From Paracoccaceae bacterium (GTDB lineage Bacteria; Pseudomonadota; Alphaproteobacteria; Rhodobacterales; Rhodobacteraceae), in contig JAIOXV010000015.1 in assembly GCA_021741465.1 (NCBI GenBank), positions 1 through 33,538 of the forward strand: a DNA stretch of 33,538 bases, written 5' to 3'. The translations under genes were made by a program, and so were the position numbers. Of this stretch, positions 27,178 through 33,538 are shown piece by piece; within the stretch, counting starts at the first letter, position 1; the number at the start of each line of letters is the position of its first letter. The notes under the pieces are model-generated. The model made no database searches. It was given only the letters and a program-made list of their open reading frames with translations, and was not told where the DNA came from.

Positions 27178-28281
27178 TCATTCCACCAGAACAATTGCCG
27201 ATGTCGCGTCAAAGGCCAGCCAAACCTCGTCATCCCAATCGGCGACGCGGGCGCCTTCATCGCCACGACGGGCGTTCACGGCATGGGCCTGCACCAGCAC
27301 CCCAGAGGGCAGGGCGATCCGGTAAAGGCTGTCTTTGCCGAAATAGGCCAGATCGCGAACCTTGCCTTGCACGGCGTTGCCATCAGCGGGTTTTTCCATC
27401 GAAAGGCGCAGCTTTTCGGGGCGTATGGCCAAGGTAACCTTGCTGCCCTCCGCCACCCCCGATTGGCCGCGCGCCAGAACCTCGGTCCCAAGGGCAGGCA
27501 CCGACAGGCGCAGCAGCCCAGCTTCGACGCCAAGAACAGCCGCGTCGAATGCGTTGATCGAGCCGATGAAATCGGCAACGAACCGGCTGGCGGGAAATTC
27601 ATAAATCTCGGTCGGACTGCCGATCTGCTTGACCTCGCCCTTGTCCATCACCGCGATGCGGTCGGAAAGCGTCATCGCTTCTTCCTGATCGTGGGTCACA
27701 ACGATGAAGGTCACCCCGGTGCGGGCCTGAATGCTCATCAATTCGAACTGGGTCTGTTCGCGCAGTTTCTTGTCCAGTGCTGCAAGTGGTTCGTCCAGAA
27801 GCAACAGCTTTGGCTGGCGCGCCAGCGCACGGGCCAGCGCGACGCGTTGGCGCTGACCGCCAGAGATCTGATGCGGCTTGCGCGCCGCAAAGGGCACCAG
27901 TTGCACCAGTTCCAGCATCTCCCGGGTGCGGTCGGCCTTTTCGGCCTTGGTCAGGGCTTCGTGTTTCAGCCCATAGGCGATGTTCTTTTCCACGCTCATG
28001 TGGGGAAAGATTGCGTAGGACTGAAACATCATATGCACCGGGCGCTCCCATGCAGGAACGCCCGCCATGTCGCGGCCATCCAGAAAGATGCGCCCGGCGC
28101 TTGGTTCTTCAAACCCCGCAAGCATTCGCAAGAGCGTGGTCTTGCCGCAGCCAGACCCCCCCAAGAGCGAGAAGATCTCGCCCTTGCCGACCGAAAGGGA
28201 TACATTGCGCACGGCCTGAAAGCTGCCGAATGTTTTCGATACCCCTTCGATGCGCAAGAACGGCTCGGCCGCGTCCTGCAT
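27178..28281 (-). CDS. potA: ABC transporter ATP-binding protein, PotA-like
   Basis: This 367-residue importer ATPase has Walker A GGSGCGKTT (41-49), the Q-loop Gln87 (MMFQSYA), the signature ISGGQRQRVA (139-148), Walker B LLLLDEP (159-165), and the H-loop VTHDQEEA with His197. Residues ~285-360 form a TOBE domain, as in PotA and other polyamine, iron or sulfate-type importers. All catalytic residues are intact. It lies three bases after the binding-protein gene and abuts the PotB-like gene. Confidence 0.92.
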   Translation of the reverse strand: MQDAAEPFLRIEGVSKTFGSFQAVRNVSLSVGKGEIFSLLGGSGCGKTTLLRMLAGFEEPSAGRIFLDGRDMAGVPAWERPVHMMFQSYAIFPHMSVEKNIAYGLKHEALTKAEKADRTREMLELVQLVPFAARKPHQISGGQRQRVALARALARQPKLLLLDEPLAALDKKLREQTQFELMSIQARTGVTFIVVTHDQEEAMTLSDRIAVMDKGEVKQIGSPTEIYEFPASRFVADFIGSINAFDAAVLGVEAGLLRLSVPALGTEVLARGQSGVAEGSKVTLAIRPEKLRLSMEKPADGNAVQGKVRDLAYFGKDSLYRIALPSGVLVQAHAVNARRGDEGARVADWDDEVWLAFDATSAIVLVE

Positions 28282-28284
28282 GGC

Positions 28285-29388
28285 TTAGCCGCCCGCCTTG
28301 ATCTCGGTCCAGACGCGGGTCATCGCCTCTTCCTGTTCCGGGCTTTGGGGTTTGGGTGTGTAAAGCCGTGCCAGAGATTCGGCATCAGGATAGACCGCAG
28401 GGTCCGAACTGATCGACGGATCCACCAGCGGTGTCGCTGCGCTGTTGGCATTGGCATAGCCGGTGTAATTGGTGCAGGCTGCAATCACTTCGGGGCGCAG
28501 AAGATAGTCAATAAAGCGGTGCGCTGCGTCGACATTGGCCGCGTCCGTCGGAATGGCCCACATGTCGAACCAGGCGGGGGCCCCGGTTTTGGGCACGAAA
28601 TAGCCAAGGTTCATTTCGATCCCGGCCTCAGCGGCGCGGGCCTTGGCAACGCCGTAGTCGCCCGACCAGCTGTTCACCGCGCAGACCTCGCCATTGGGGA
28701 TGGTGGTCAGATAGTTGGTGTTGTCGAAGGTCGCGACATAGGGGCGTATGGCGGCAAAAGCCTCTGCCATCTTGGCAAGCTCTGCCGGGCCAGCGGTATC
28801 AGGGTCGATCCCCAACCATTTCAGCACGACAAAGCCGATGTCAGTGGGGCTGTCCAAAAGCGAGATCCCGCAGTCGGCCAGTTTGGCCGCATTTTCCGGC
28901 AGGAACAACGTGTCAAGGCTGGCCAGATCGGCGTCGGGCAGACGCTCTTTCACCATGTCGATGTTGTAGGTCACCCCGACAGACCCCCACATGTAAGGCG
29001 TGCCATAGGCGTTGGCGGGGTCAAAGCCTTCGACGATTTTCAGGATCGACGGGTCAAGGTTCGACCAGCCTGTCATCTTTGAACGGTCGGGTTTTTGATA
29101 AACCCCGGCCTTGGTCATGGTTGGGAAGGTCAGCCCGGCCTGCAATACAACGTCATAGCCCGATGACCCGGCCAGCATCTTTGCCTGCATCTCTTCCGCG
29201 CTTGCATAAAGGTCGTAAACCACATCAATGCCGGTTTCGGCGCTGAAATCGGCAACGGTTGTCTCGCCGATATAATCGGCCCAGTTATAGACATTCACCC
29301 TGCCGCTTTGCGCCCACGAGGGACGAACCCACGGGGCTGCCAGCGTGCTGCCAATTCCGACAAGCATATGACGGCGGTTCACTCTCAT
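28285..29388 (-). CDS. Periplasmic amine-binding protein, PotF/PotD-like
   Basis: This 367-residue extracytoplasmic substrate-binding protein has an N-terminal signal with twin arginine (VNRRHMLVGIG), a hydrophobic core and a likely cleavage after SWA-26. The mature part opens VNVYNWADYIG, the polyamine-binding-protein signature. The putative ligand cage keeps Trp241 and Asp244 (WSGDYG) and Asp275 (WFDMW), which correspond to amine-contacting residues of PotF. A cationic amine is therefore a reasonable ligand, though a quaternary or modified amine is as likely as putrescine given the oxygenase neighbours. AGGGAG precedes the ATG; it follows the Rieske gene by 42 bases. Confidence 0.85.
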   Translation of the reverse strand: MRVNRRHMLVGIGSTLAAPWVRPSWAQSGRVNVYNWADYIGETTVADFSAETGIDVVYDLYASAEEMQAKMLAGSSGYDVVLQAGLTFPTMTKAGVYQKPDRSKMTGWSNLDPSILKIVEGFDPANAYGTPYMWGSVGVTYNIDMVKERLPDADLASLDTLFLPENAAKLADCGISLLDSPTDIGFVVLKWLGIDPDTAGPAELAKMAEAFAAIRPYVATFDNTNYLTTIPNGEVCAVNSWSGDYGVAKARAAEAGIEMNLGYFVPKTGAPAWFDMWAIPTDAANVDAAHRFIDYLLRPEVIAACTNYTGYANANSAATPLVDPSISSDPAVYPDAESLARLYTPKPQSPEQEEAMTRVWTEIKAGG

Positions 29389-29430
29389 GTCGTTCTCCCT
29401 GTTATCGTTGGTATCAAATTATCCAAAAGC

Positions 29431-30648
29431 TTAAGCCCGGACCCCGGTCTGGCAAGTCAATTCTTCATTGACGCGGGCGATCTGGTCCTCTGGTGGGGCG
29501 TCTGGCAGGGCCATCACAGGCATCAACGCGCGCAATCCGTCGTGATGGCGCCGCAGGCCAAATTCCAGATCCGACAGATGGAACCCCTCGAAAGCTGAAG
29601 ATTTCATCGACTCGTTCGACCAGACCGAAAGCTGCTGATCTTCGGCCGATGTGTCGCGATCGATGCGATATGCCAGATAGCGCGCGACCCGTGCCTCGCG
29701 GCTTTCGTTCGGCCTGCGGTAAAGGCGTCCGGTCAAGCGGGTCTTGCCCGGCGAAATCGGCAGTTCCTGATAAAACTGCGCGCCCTCCGGTGTCATGGCA
29801 AAGACCGCATTGGGAAACAGCCCGTAATAGGTCCAGGCCTTTTGAAGATGCGGGGGCAGATCAGGCCGGGGCGGGGACAGAGCGGCATAGTTGCGCACCG
29901 ACCAAAGCCGCCCCGGCACATCCCCGAACCAGCCGATCGACACGTTCAGCCCATCATCAAGATGCAAGTCGCGGTATGTGCGGCCATAAAGGTCTTGCAG
30001 GCCAGGATGGGCCAGCGGGACGTGATAGCCTTCGTTGTCCACATCGCGCACCGACTTCCAGTTGACCGGCAGATCAGAGGCCCAGTGCGGAATGGTCACG
30101 GGCAGCAGCGAGGTAAGATCATAGGCCGCAAAATCTGCTTCATAGGGGGCGAAAAGCGTGGCGACGTCGGGCTGCGGGCCGGGGGCAAACCGCAAAAAGA
30201 AAAAGCCGTGATAGACCTGCATTTCGATCGGTTTCAGCGCGAAATCCTCGCGCTTCATATCGCCAAGGCTGCTGGGCTGGGCCGCCCCCCGCAGGGTGCC
30301 ATCCAGATTATAGACCCAGCCGTGAAATGGGCAAACGATAGACCCTTTGCAGGTGCCATTCTCCCCATCGACCACCCGCGCCCCACGATGGCGGCACAGG
30401 TTGTGAAAAGCCCGGGCCACCCCGTCGGCACCGCGCATGACAACCGCGCGTTCGCCCAAAAGGTCAAAGCTCAGCCAATCGCCGGGATTGGGAATATCGC
30501 ATTCATGCCCGACGACCTGCCAATGGGTCAGGAACAGTTTTTCCCGCTCCAGTGCGAACATGGCCTCGGAATGATAGGTCCAGGCTGGCAACCCGCCCCG
30601 GTCCCAGTCATTCGGGATTGTCATGCTGGCATAGGGAAGTTCGGTCAT
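29431..30648 (-). CDS. Rieske non-heme iron oxygenase alpha subunit (1)
   Basis: The start at 30648 overlaps the upstream oxygenase stop by ATGA, giving 405 residues; the track start adds ten codons. The N-terminal Rieske [2Fe-2S] motif is CRHRG (Cys85, His87) and CPFHGW (Cys106, His109). The catalytic domain has NWKSVRDVDNEGYHVPLAH with iron ligands His209 and His214 and, near the C-terminus, Asp337. The bridging residue three before the first His is Glu206, as in carnitine oxygenase CntA and betaine demethylases; most ring-hydroxylating enzymes have Asp. It is likely an N-demethylating or hydroxylating monooxygenase. It needs a reductase, which is not in the window. Confidence 0.85.
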   Translation of the reverse strand: MTELPYASMTIPNDWDRGGLPAWTYHSEAMFALEREKLFLTHWQVVGHECDIPNPGDWLSFDLLGERAVVMRGADGVARAFHNLCRHRGARVVDGENGTCKGSIVCPFHGWVYNLDGTLRGAAQPSSLGDMKREDFALKPIEMQVYHGFFFLRFAPGPQPDVATLFAPYEADFAAYDLTSLLPVTIPHWASDLPVNWKSVRDVDNEGYHVPLAHPGLQDLYGRTYRDLHLDDGLNVSIGWFGDVPGRLWSVRNYAALSPPRPDLPPHLQKAWTYYGLFPNAVFAMTPEGAQFYQELPISPGKTRLTGRLYRRPNESREARVARYLAYRIDRDTSAEDQQLSVWSNESMKSSAFEGFHLSDLEFGLRRHHDGLRALMPVMALPDAPPEDQIARVNEELTCQTGVRA

Positions 30649-31817
30649 GCAGTTGCCTCCATCTCGGCAAGGATCCACTGGTGAAAGCGGTGTATTTCAT
30701 ATTCTTCGGGCATCAGTCGCGCTTGGGTGAAGGCAGGCGATCTTAGGCCGCGCTGGTTCATCTCTGACGCTGCGCCGTCCTGTTCCATAACCAGCTTGGC
30801 AAAAGCGGCCACTGCGCCTGCATCAAATCCGGGCTGGGCCAGGGTGTCGGGCGGGAAATGCCATTCTGCGATCAGCCGGGTGCGTTGTGGGGCCAGTGGC
30901 ACAATCCGGACCGACCGCACGTAATCGACATGCGCCACCACATAGGCCGAGGGCCAAAGCGTGACAAAGCTATAGCCGGCCTGCCGCTCTGCCGCAGTAA
31001 GGCCGGGGAATGTCGGGCCGCAGGGGGCGCCATTGGCTGTCCAGCTTTGGGCACCCTTTCGTAGGTTTGGCTCTGCCGGATCTTCGGGCGACCAGTCCAA
31101 GGCCTCGCTTTGGCCCATGATACCTTTGCCATAAATCGGCACCATGTCGCACAGTTCGGGGTGAATGCCGGGGCAATGCAGGCATTCAGAATAGTTTTCC
31201 CAAAAGGCCTTCCAGTTGCAGGCAATGTCGGTTTGCCAGCGATGACCCGTCTCCAGCCCCGCCATTGGCCAGTTCGCCAGACTGTCCAGCCCGACATCAG
31301 CCCAAAGGGGGCCGGGATTGGCCGACAGGTTCAAAAACAAGAACCCGTTCCAATCGCGCAGGCTGACAGGTTTCAGCCCCATTGCCTTGCGGTCAAGATC
31401 GGCTGTCGGCACCGCGTGGGCGGTCGATACCAGCCGGCCATCCGCAGCCGAATAGGCAAAGGCGTGATAGGGGCAGCGGATCAGTTTGCCGATCTGTTCT
31501 TCATCGGCGCGGCACAGTTCAGACCCGCGGTGTGGGCAGGAATTGTGAAAGGCCGAAAGCGTGCCTTCGCTGTCGCACGCCACAATCACCTCGGCGGCGC
31601 CAACCACCGCGCGGCGCAGGGTGCCGGGCGAAAATTCGCGCCGTCGGCCAACCATTACCCATTGGCGTGCAAAAATCGTCGCCATTTCGCGGCGGTACCA
31701 ATCGTCGCCCAGAAACGCGTCGCGGGGCAGGCCGGGGGGGCAATGGTCCAGCCGGGGCGAAGCCGGGTGGCGCCGCCCTTCGTGGCTTTCGGCGGGGGAA
31801 ATTTCTTCTCGTCCCAT
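30645..31817 (-). CDS. Rieske non-heme iron oxygenase alpha subunit (2), GbcA-like
   Basis: This 390-residue protein is the first gene of the minus operon. The Rieske motif is CPHRG (Cys94, His96) and CPYHAF (Cys115, His118). The catalytic site is NWKAFWENYSECLHCPGIHPEL with bridging Glu211, His214, His219 and probable third ligand Asp347 in MEQDGAASEMNQRGLRS. The E-N-x-x-E-C-x-H-C...HPEL and EQD...Q.GL.S patterns match the glycine-betaine demethylase (GbcA) class. It differs clearly from the next gene, so two distinct oxygenation steps or a paired complex are possible. The ribosome binding site is weak (GGAC). The start overlaps the dyad region of the divergent promoter. Confidence 0.85.
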   Translation of the reverse strand: MGREEISPAESHEGRRHPASPRLDHCPPGLPRDAFLGDDWYRREMATIFARQWVMVGRRREFSPGTLRRAVVGAAEVIVACDSEGTLSAFHNSCPHRGSELCRADEEQIGKLIRCPYHAFAYSAADGRLVSTAHAVPTADLDRKAMGLKPVSLRDWNGFLFLNLSANPGPLWADVGLDSLANWPMAGLETGHRWQTDIACNWKAFWENYSECLHCPGIHPELCDMVPIYGKGIMGQSEALDWSPEDPAEPNLRKGAQSWTANGAPCGPTFPGLTAAERQAGYSFVTLWPSAYVVAHVDYVRSVRIVPLAPQRTRLIAEWHFPPDTLAQPGFDAGAVAAFAKLVMEQDGAASEMNQRGLRSPAFTQARLMPEEYEIHRFHQWILAEMEATA

Positions 31818-31826
31818 CGGGGGTCC

Positions 31827-31881
31827 ATTGACAATCGGGGTGAAGCGCAGGGTTGCATTCCACTGACTGAATTGTCAATCA
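31827..31881. promoter_or_regulatory. Inverted ATTGACAAT pair, candidate TetR operator
   Basis: ATTGACAAT (31827) and its exact reverse complement ATTGTCAAT (31871) face each other in the 130-base divergent promoter. The right copy lies inside an 18-bp near-palindrome, TGACTGA-ATTG-TCAATCA (31864-31881). Position and symmetry suit binding of the divergent TetR/BetI-like regulator. Each 9-mer also contains a TTGACA -35-like hexamer. Confidence 0.5.
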
Positions 31882-31947
31882 GAGATTCCGCTTTGCCAAT
31901 TTTGCGATCCGCGCTAAAATAAAAGGCCAAGAAACCTGAGATGCGCC

Positions 31948-32589
31948 GTGCCCCAAATCGCCTCCGCTAACCCCCCTCCTCCGCGCACCCAAAGCCGCGA
32001 TGCGCGCCGGTTGCAGATCATCGAGGCGACGATCGCCACGCTGGCCGAAAAGGGGTTTTCGCGCATGACCTTGACTGCGGTTGCACAGCGCGCGGGGCTA
32101 AGCCATGGCTTGGTGCTGTTTCATTTCGGCACCAAGGACAACCTTCTGGCCGAAACGTTGGACTATCTTTCAGAAGAATATCGCGCCAATTGGCAAGCAG
32201 CCCTGCAGCTGGCCGACAACCGCCCTGAAACCCGCATCGCTGCGCTTGTGCGTGCCGATTTTTCGCCTGATCTTTGCACGCCAGAGCGTCAGGCCGCATG
32301 GCTGGCCTTTTGGTCCGAGGCACAAAGCCTGCCGTTGTATCAGGCGCGCTGTGCGGCGAATGATGCCGAATACAGCCGCATGCTGGAAGGGCTTTGCGCC
32401 CAGATGAACGCCCTTCACGGCTATGACCTGCCGCCCGTGCGCGCGGCGCGGCTGGTACGGATCATGATCGACGGGGTCTGGCTGGACCAGATGACATTGC
32501 AAGCGCCTTATGATCTGGATGAGGCGCTAAACACCGTTTTGACAGGGCTTGGCGCGCTTTATCCCCGGCATTTCGGGCCGAATGCCTGA
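31948..32589 (+). CDS. TetR/BetI-like transcriptional regulator
   Basis: This 213-residue repressor has an N-terminal HTH (~residues 25-68; FSRMTLTAVAQRAGLSHGLVLFHFGTKDNLL) and a helical ligand domain. In the ligand domain AFWSEAQSLPLYQ and RIMIDGVWLDQM resemble the BetI C-terminal family. BetI senses choline-type ligands in known cases, so here it may sense the amine imported by the operon. The start is a GTG; the nearby ATG at 31941 is out of frame, and the ribosome binding site is weak. It is divergent from the oxygenase-importer operon across the ATTGACAAT dyads. Confidence 0.85.
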   Translation: MPQIASANPPPPRTQSRDARRLQIIEATIATLAEKGFSRMTLTAVAQRAGLSHGLVLFHFGTKDNLLAETLDYLSEEYRANWQAALQLADNRPETRIAALVRADFSPDLCTPERQAAWLAFWSEAQSLPLYQARCAANDAEYSRMLEGLCAQMNALHGYDLPPVRAARLVRIMIDGVWLDQMTLQAPYDLDEALNTVLTGLGALYPRHFGPNA

Positions 32590-32593
32590 GGGG

Positions 32594-32965
32594 CTAGATC
32601 AAGCCGCGCCAGCGCAGAAGTGCGATCACCAAAAGCACGACCAGAAGAATGGAAACCGCGATCGAGGAGGCAACGGCAAGGGTGCCATCCAGCCAACCGG
32701 TTCGCGACTTCAGCGCGCCAAGGTGGCGTAGGCAAGTGTCGTAATCGCGCGCCAGCGTGGCGTGGTCCATCTGTAGCAAAAGCTTTGGGTTTTGCGCCAT
32801 GGCCGCAGCCTTGGCCAGATCAACCGCCGCTGTGCGCACCTTGCGCGGCAGGAGACGACCGCGCGCCTTCAGCTTGGCCTCAAGCCCTGCGCCGCGCGCA
32901 CCCAGCCGGTCTTCCATCAACTGGGCGACGCGGTCTGCCATTTGCTGGATTGAAATCGCGCTCAT
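32594..32965 (-). CDS. Small tail-anchored hypothetical protein
   Basis: The ATG at 32965 behind GGGAG (seven-base spacing) is preferred over the track start at 33070. The protein has 123 residues. Residues 1-95 are helical and basic (LEAKLKARGRLLPRKVRTAAVDLAKAA). The C-terminal ~22 residues form one membrane helix (AVSILLVVLLVIALLRW), so it is likely tail-anchored in the inner membrane. It is convergent with the TetR gene and divergent from the hydrolase. No family is recognised. Confidence 0.6.
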   Translation of the reverse strand: MSAISIQQMADRVAQLMEDRLGARGAGLEAKLKARGRLLPRKVRTAAVDLAKAAAMAQNPKLLLQMDHATLARDYDTCLRHLGALKSRTGWLDGTLAVASSIAVSILLVVLLVIALLRWRGLI

Positions 32966-33059
32966 CCCGAAACTCCCATCTTGCGGCATGTTTAGGGCCG
33001 CAATCTGCGTTTCGCAACGGCTCTGGCCCTTTGGCCTGCGGGGCGGTAAAACCCGTGCC

Positions 33060-33538
33060 ATGCTTGCCACGATCCATCATCCTGCCGCTACGCCCGGCCC
33101 GTTCCCGCCTTTGGTCATTGCCCATGGCCTTTATGGTTCTGGCCGCAATTGGGGGGTGATCGCCCGGCGCTTGGCAGATCAGCGCGATGTCATTGCAGTG
33201 GACATGCGCAACCACGGGGCAAGCCCATGGCTGGATAGCCATTCCTACCCCGACTTGGCCCATGATCTTGCCGAGGTGATTGCCAGTATCGGGGCGCCTG
33301 TCGACCTGTTGGGCCATTCGATGGGGGGCAAGGCCGCGATGCAACTGGCGCTGGAACGCGGCAGCCTGGTGCGGCGGCTGGTGGTGGCCGATATTGCGCC
33401 GGTGGCCTATGACCATGACCAGACCCGCCATATCGACGCCATGCGCGCGCTTGACCTGACCGGGCTGCACAGCCGGGCCGAGGCGGATCTGCGGCTTGGC
33501 GCTTTTGTCGAAGATGCGGGTCTTAGGGCGTTTTTCCT
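33060..33538 (+). CDS. Alpha/beta hydrolase, YbfF-like (5' part only)
   Basis: This gene is not in the ORF track because it runs off the window end. The frame from the ATG at 33060 is open to the last base (159 codons). It carries the oxyanion region VIAHGLYGSGRNW, the strand VIAVDMRNHGASPW, and the nucleophile elbow LLGHSMGGKAAM with Ser87, followed by VVADIAPVAYDHD. These are the marks of YbfF-type esterases, which cleave acyl-CoA or palmitoyl-type esters in known members. The catalytic His would lie beyond the window. The physiological substrate is unknown. Confidence 0.85.
   Translation, partial: MLATIHHPAATPGPFPPLVIAHGLYGSGRNWGVIARRLADQRDVIAVDMRNHGASPWLDSHSYPDLAHDLAEVIASIGAPVDLLGHSMGGKAAMQLALERGSLVRRLVVADIAPVAYDHDQTRHIDAMRALDLTGLHSRAEADLRLGAFVEDAGLRAFF

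Noticed and set aside
27283-29082. 599-aa plus-strand ORF
   Set aside because: It lies antisense to the PotA-like and binding-protein genes, which have clear catalytic and ligand motifs; the long frame results from high GC.

Overview
The window is GC-rich, densely coded DNA, apparently from an alphaproteobacterium of the Rhodobacterales (Rhodobacteraceae/roseobacter) type. I infer this from codon use, the many four-base ATGA gene overlaps, and the gene content: a serine-cycle cluster with malate thiokinase, a Mcl-type malyl-CoA lyase, a DMSP-lyase-like cupin, and DUF3309 and other small stress proteins. No rRNA, tRNA or CRISPR array was seen. The affiliation is inference, because no marker gene is present.

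Region 1 (1-10.0 kb) looks like an energy and stress module. It opens with the 3' end of an ATP synthase alpha gene overlapping a gamma gene. No beta or epsilon gene follows, which is the tail order of the laterally transferred N-ATPase operon. Three small proteins come next: a membrane-anchored unknown, an NTF2-like protein and a YflT/GsP17M-like stress protein. A complete, translationally coupled arginine deiminase operon follows: a YfcC/DcuC-type carrier, arcA, arcB and arcC. It converts arginine to ornithine, NH3, CO2 and ATP. Downstream are four very small proteins around a Crp/Fnr regulator that lacks Fe-S cysteines and has a perfect CTGAT-N4-ATCAG dyad at its divergent promoter.

Region 2 (10.0-11.3 kb) is decayed DNA. 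It holds an IS3-family remnant with both ends still visible (10335-11095), inserted in or next to a lost outer-membrane-protein gene.

Region 3 (11.3-22.9 kb) is a serine cycle locus for C1 assimilation in two divergent arms. The minus arm is luxR-type regulator, mcl, gckA. The plus arm is sga, mtkA, mtkB, hprA, ppc, glyA. Only enolase and malate dehydrogenase of the core cycle are absent and presumably lie elsewhere. Two 18-bp direct repeats, exactly 42 bp apart in the divergent promoter, are candidate operators. The plus arm ends in a perfect 21-bp stem bidirectional terminator.

Region 4 (22.9-32.6 kb) is a tightly coupled eight-gene minus-strand operon: two different Rieske oxygenase alpha subunits, a complete PotDABC-like polyamine-type ABC importer, a DMSP-lyase-family cupin that has lost metal ligands, and a YtcJ-like amidohydrolase. 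A TetR/BetI-like regulator is divergent to it. Both oxygenases carry a bridging glutamate, as in the carnitine and glycine-betaine N-demethylases. I propose that this operon imports and demethylates a methylated (quaternary) amine, and that the released C1 unit feeds the serine cycle next door. This is the best candidate for an undescribed system in the window. The substrate is unknown.

The window ends with a small membrane protein and the start of a YbfF-like alpha/beta hydrolase that the ORF track missed because it is truncated by the window edge.
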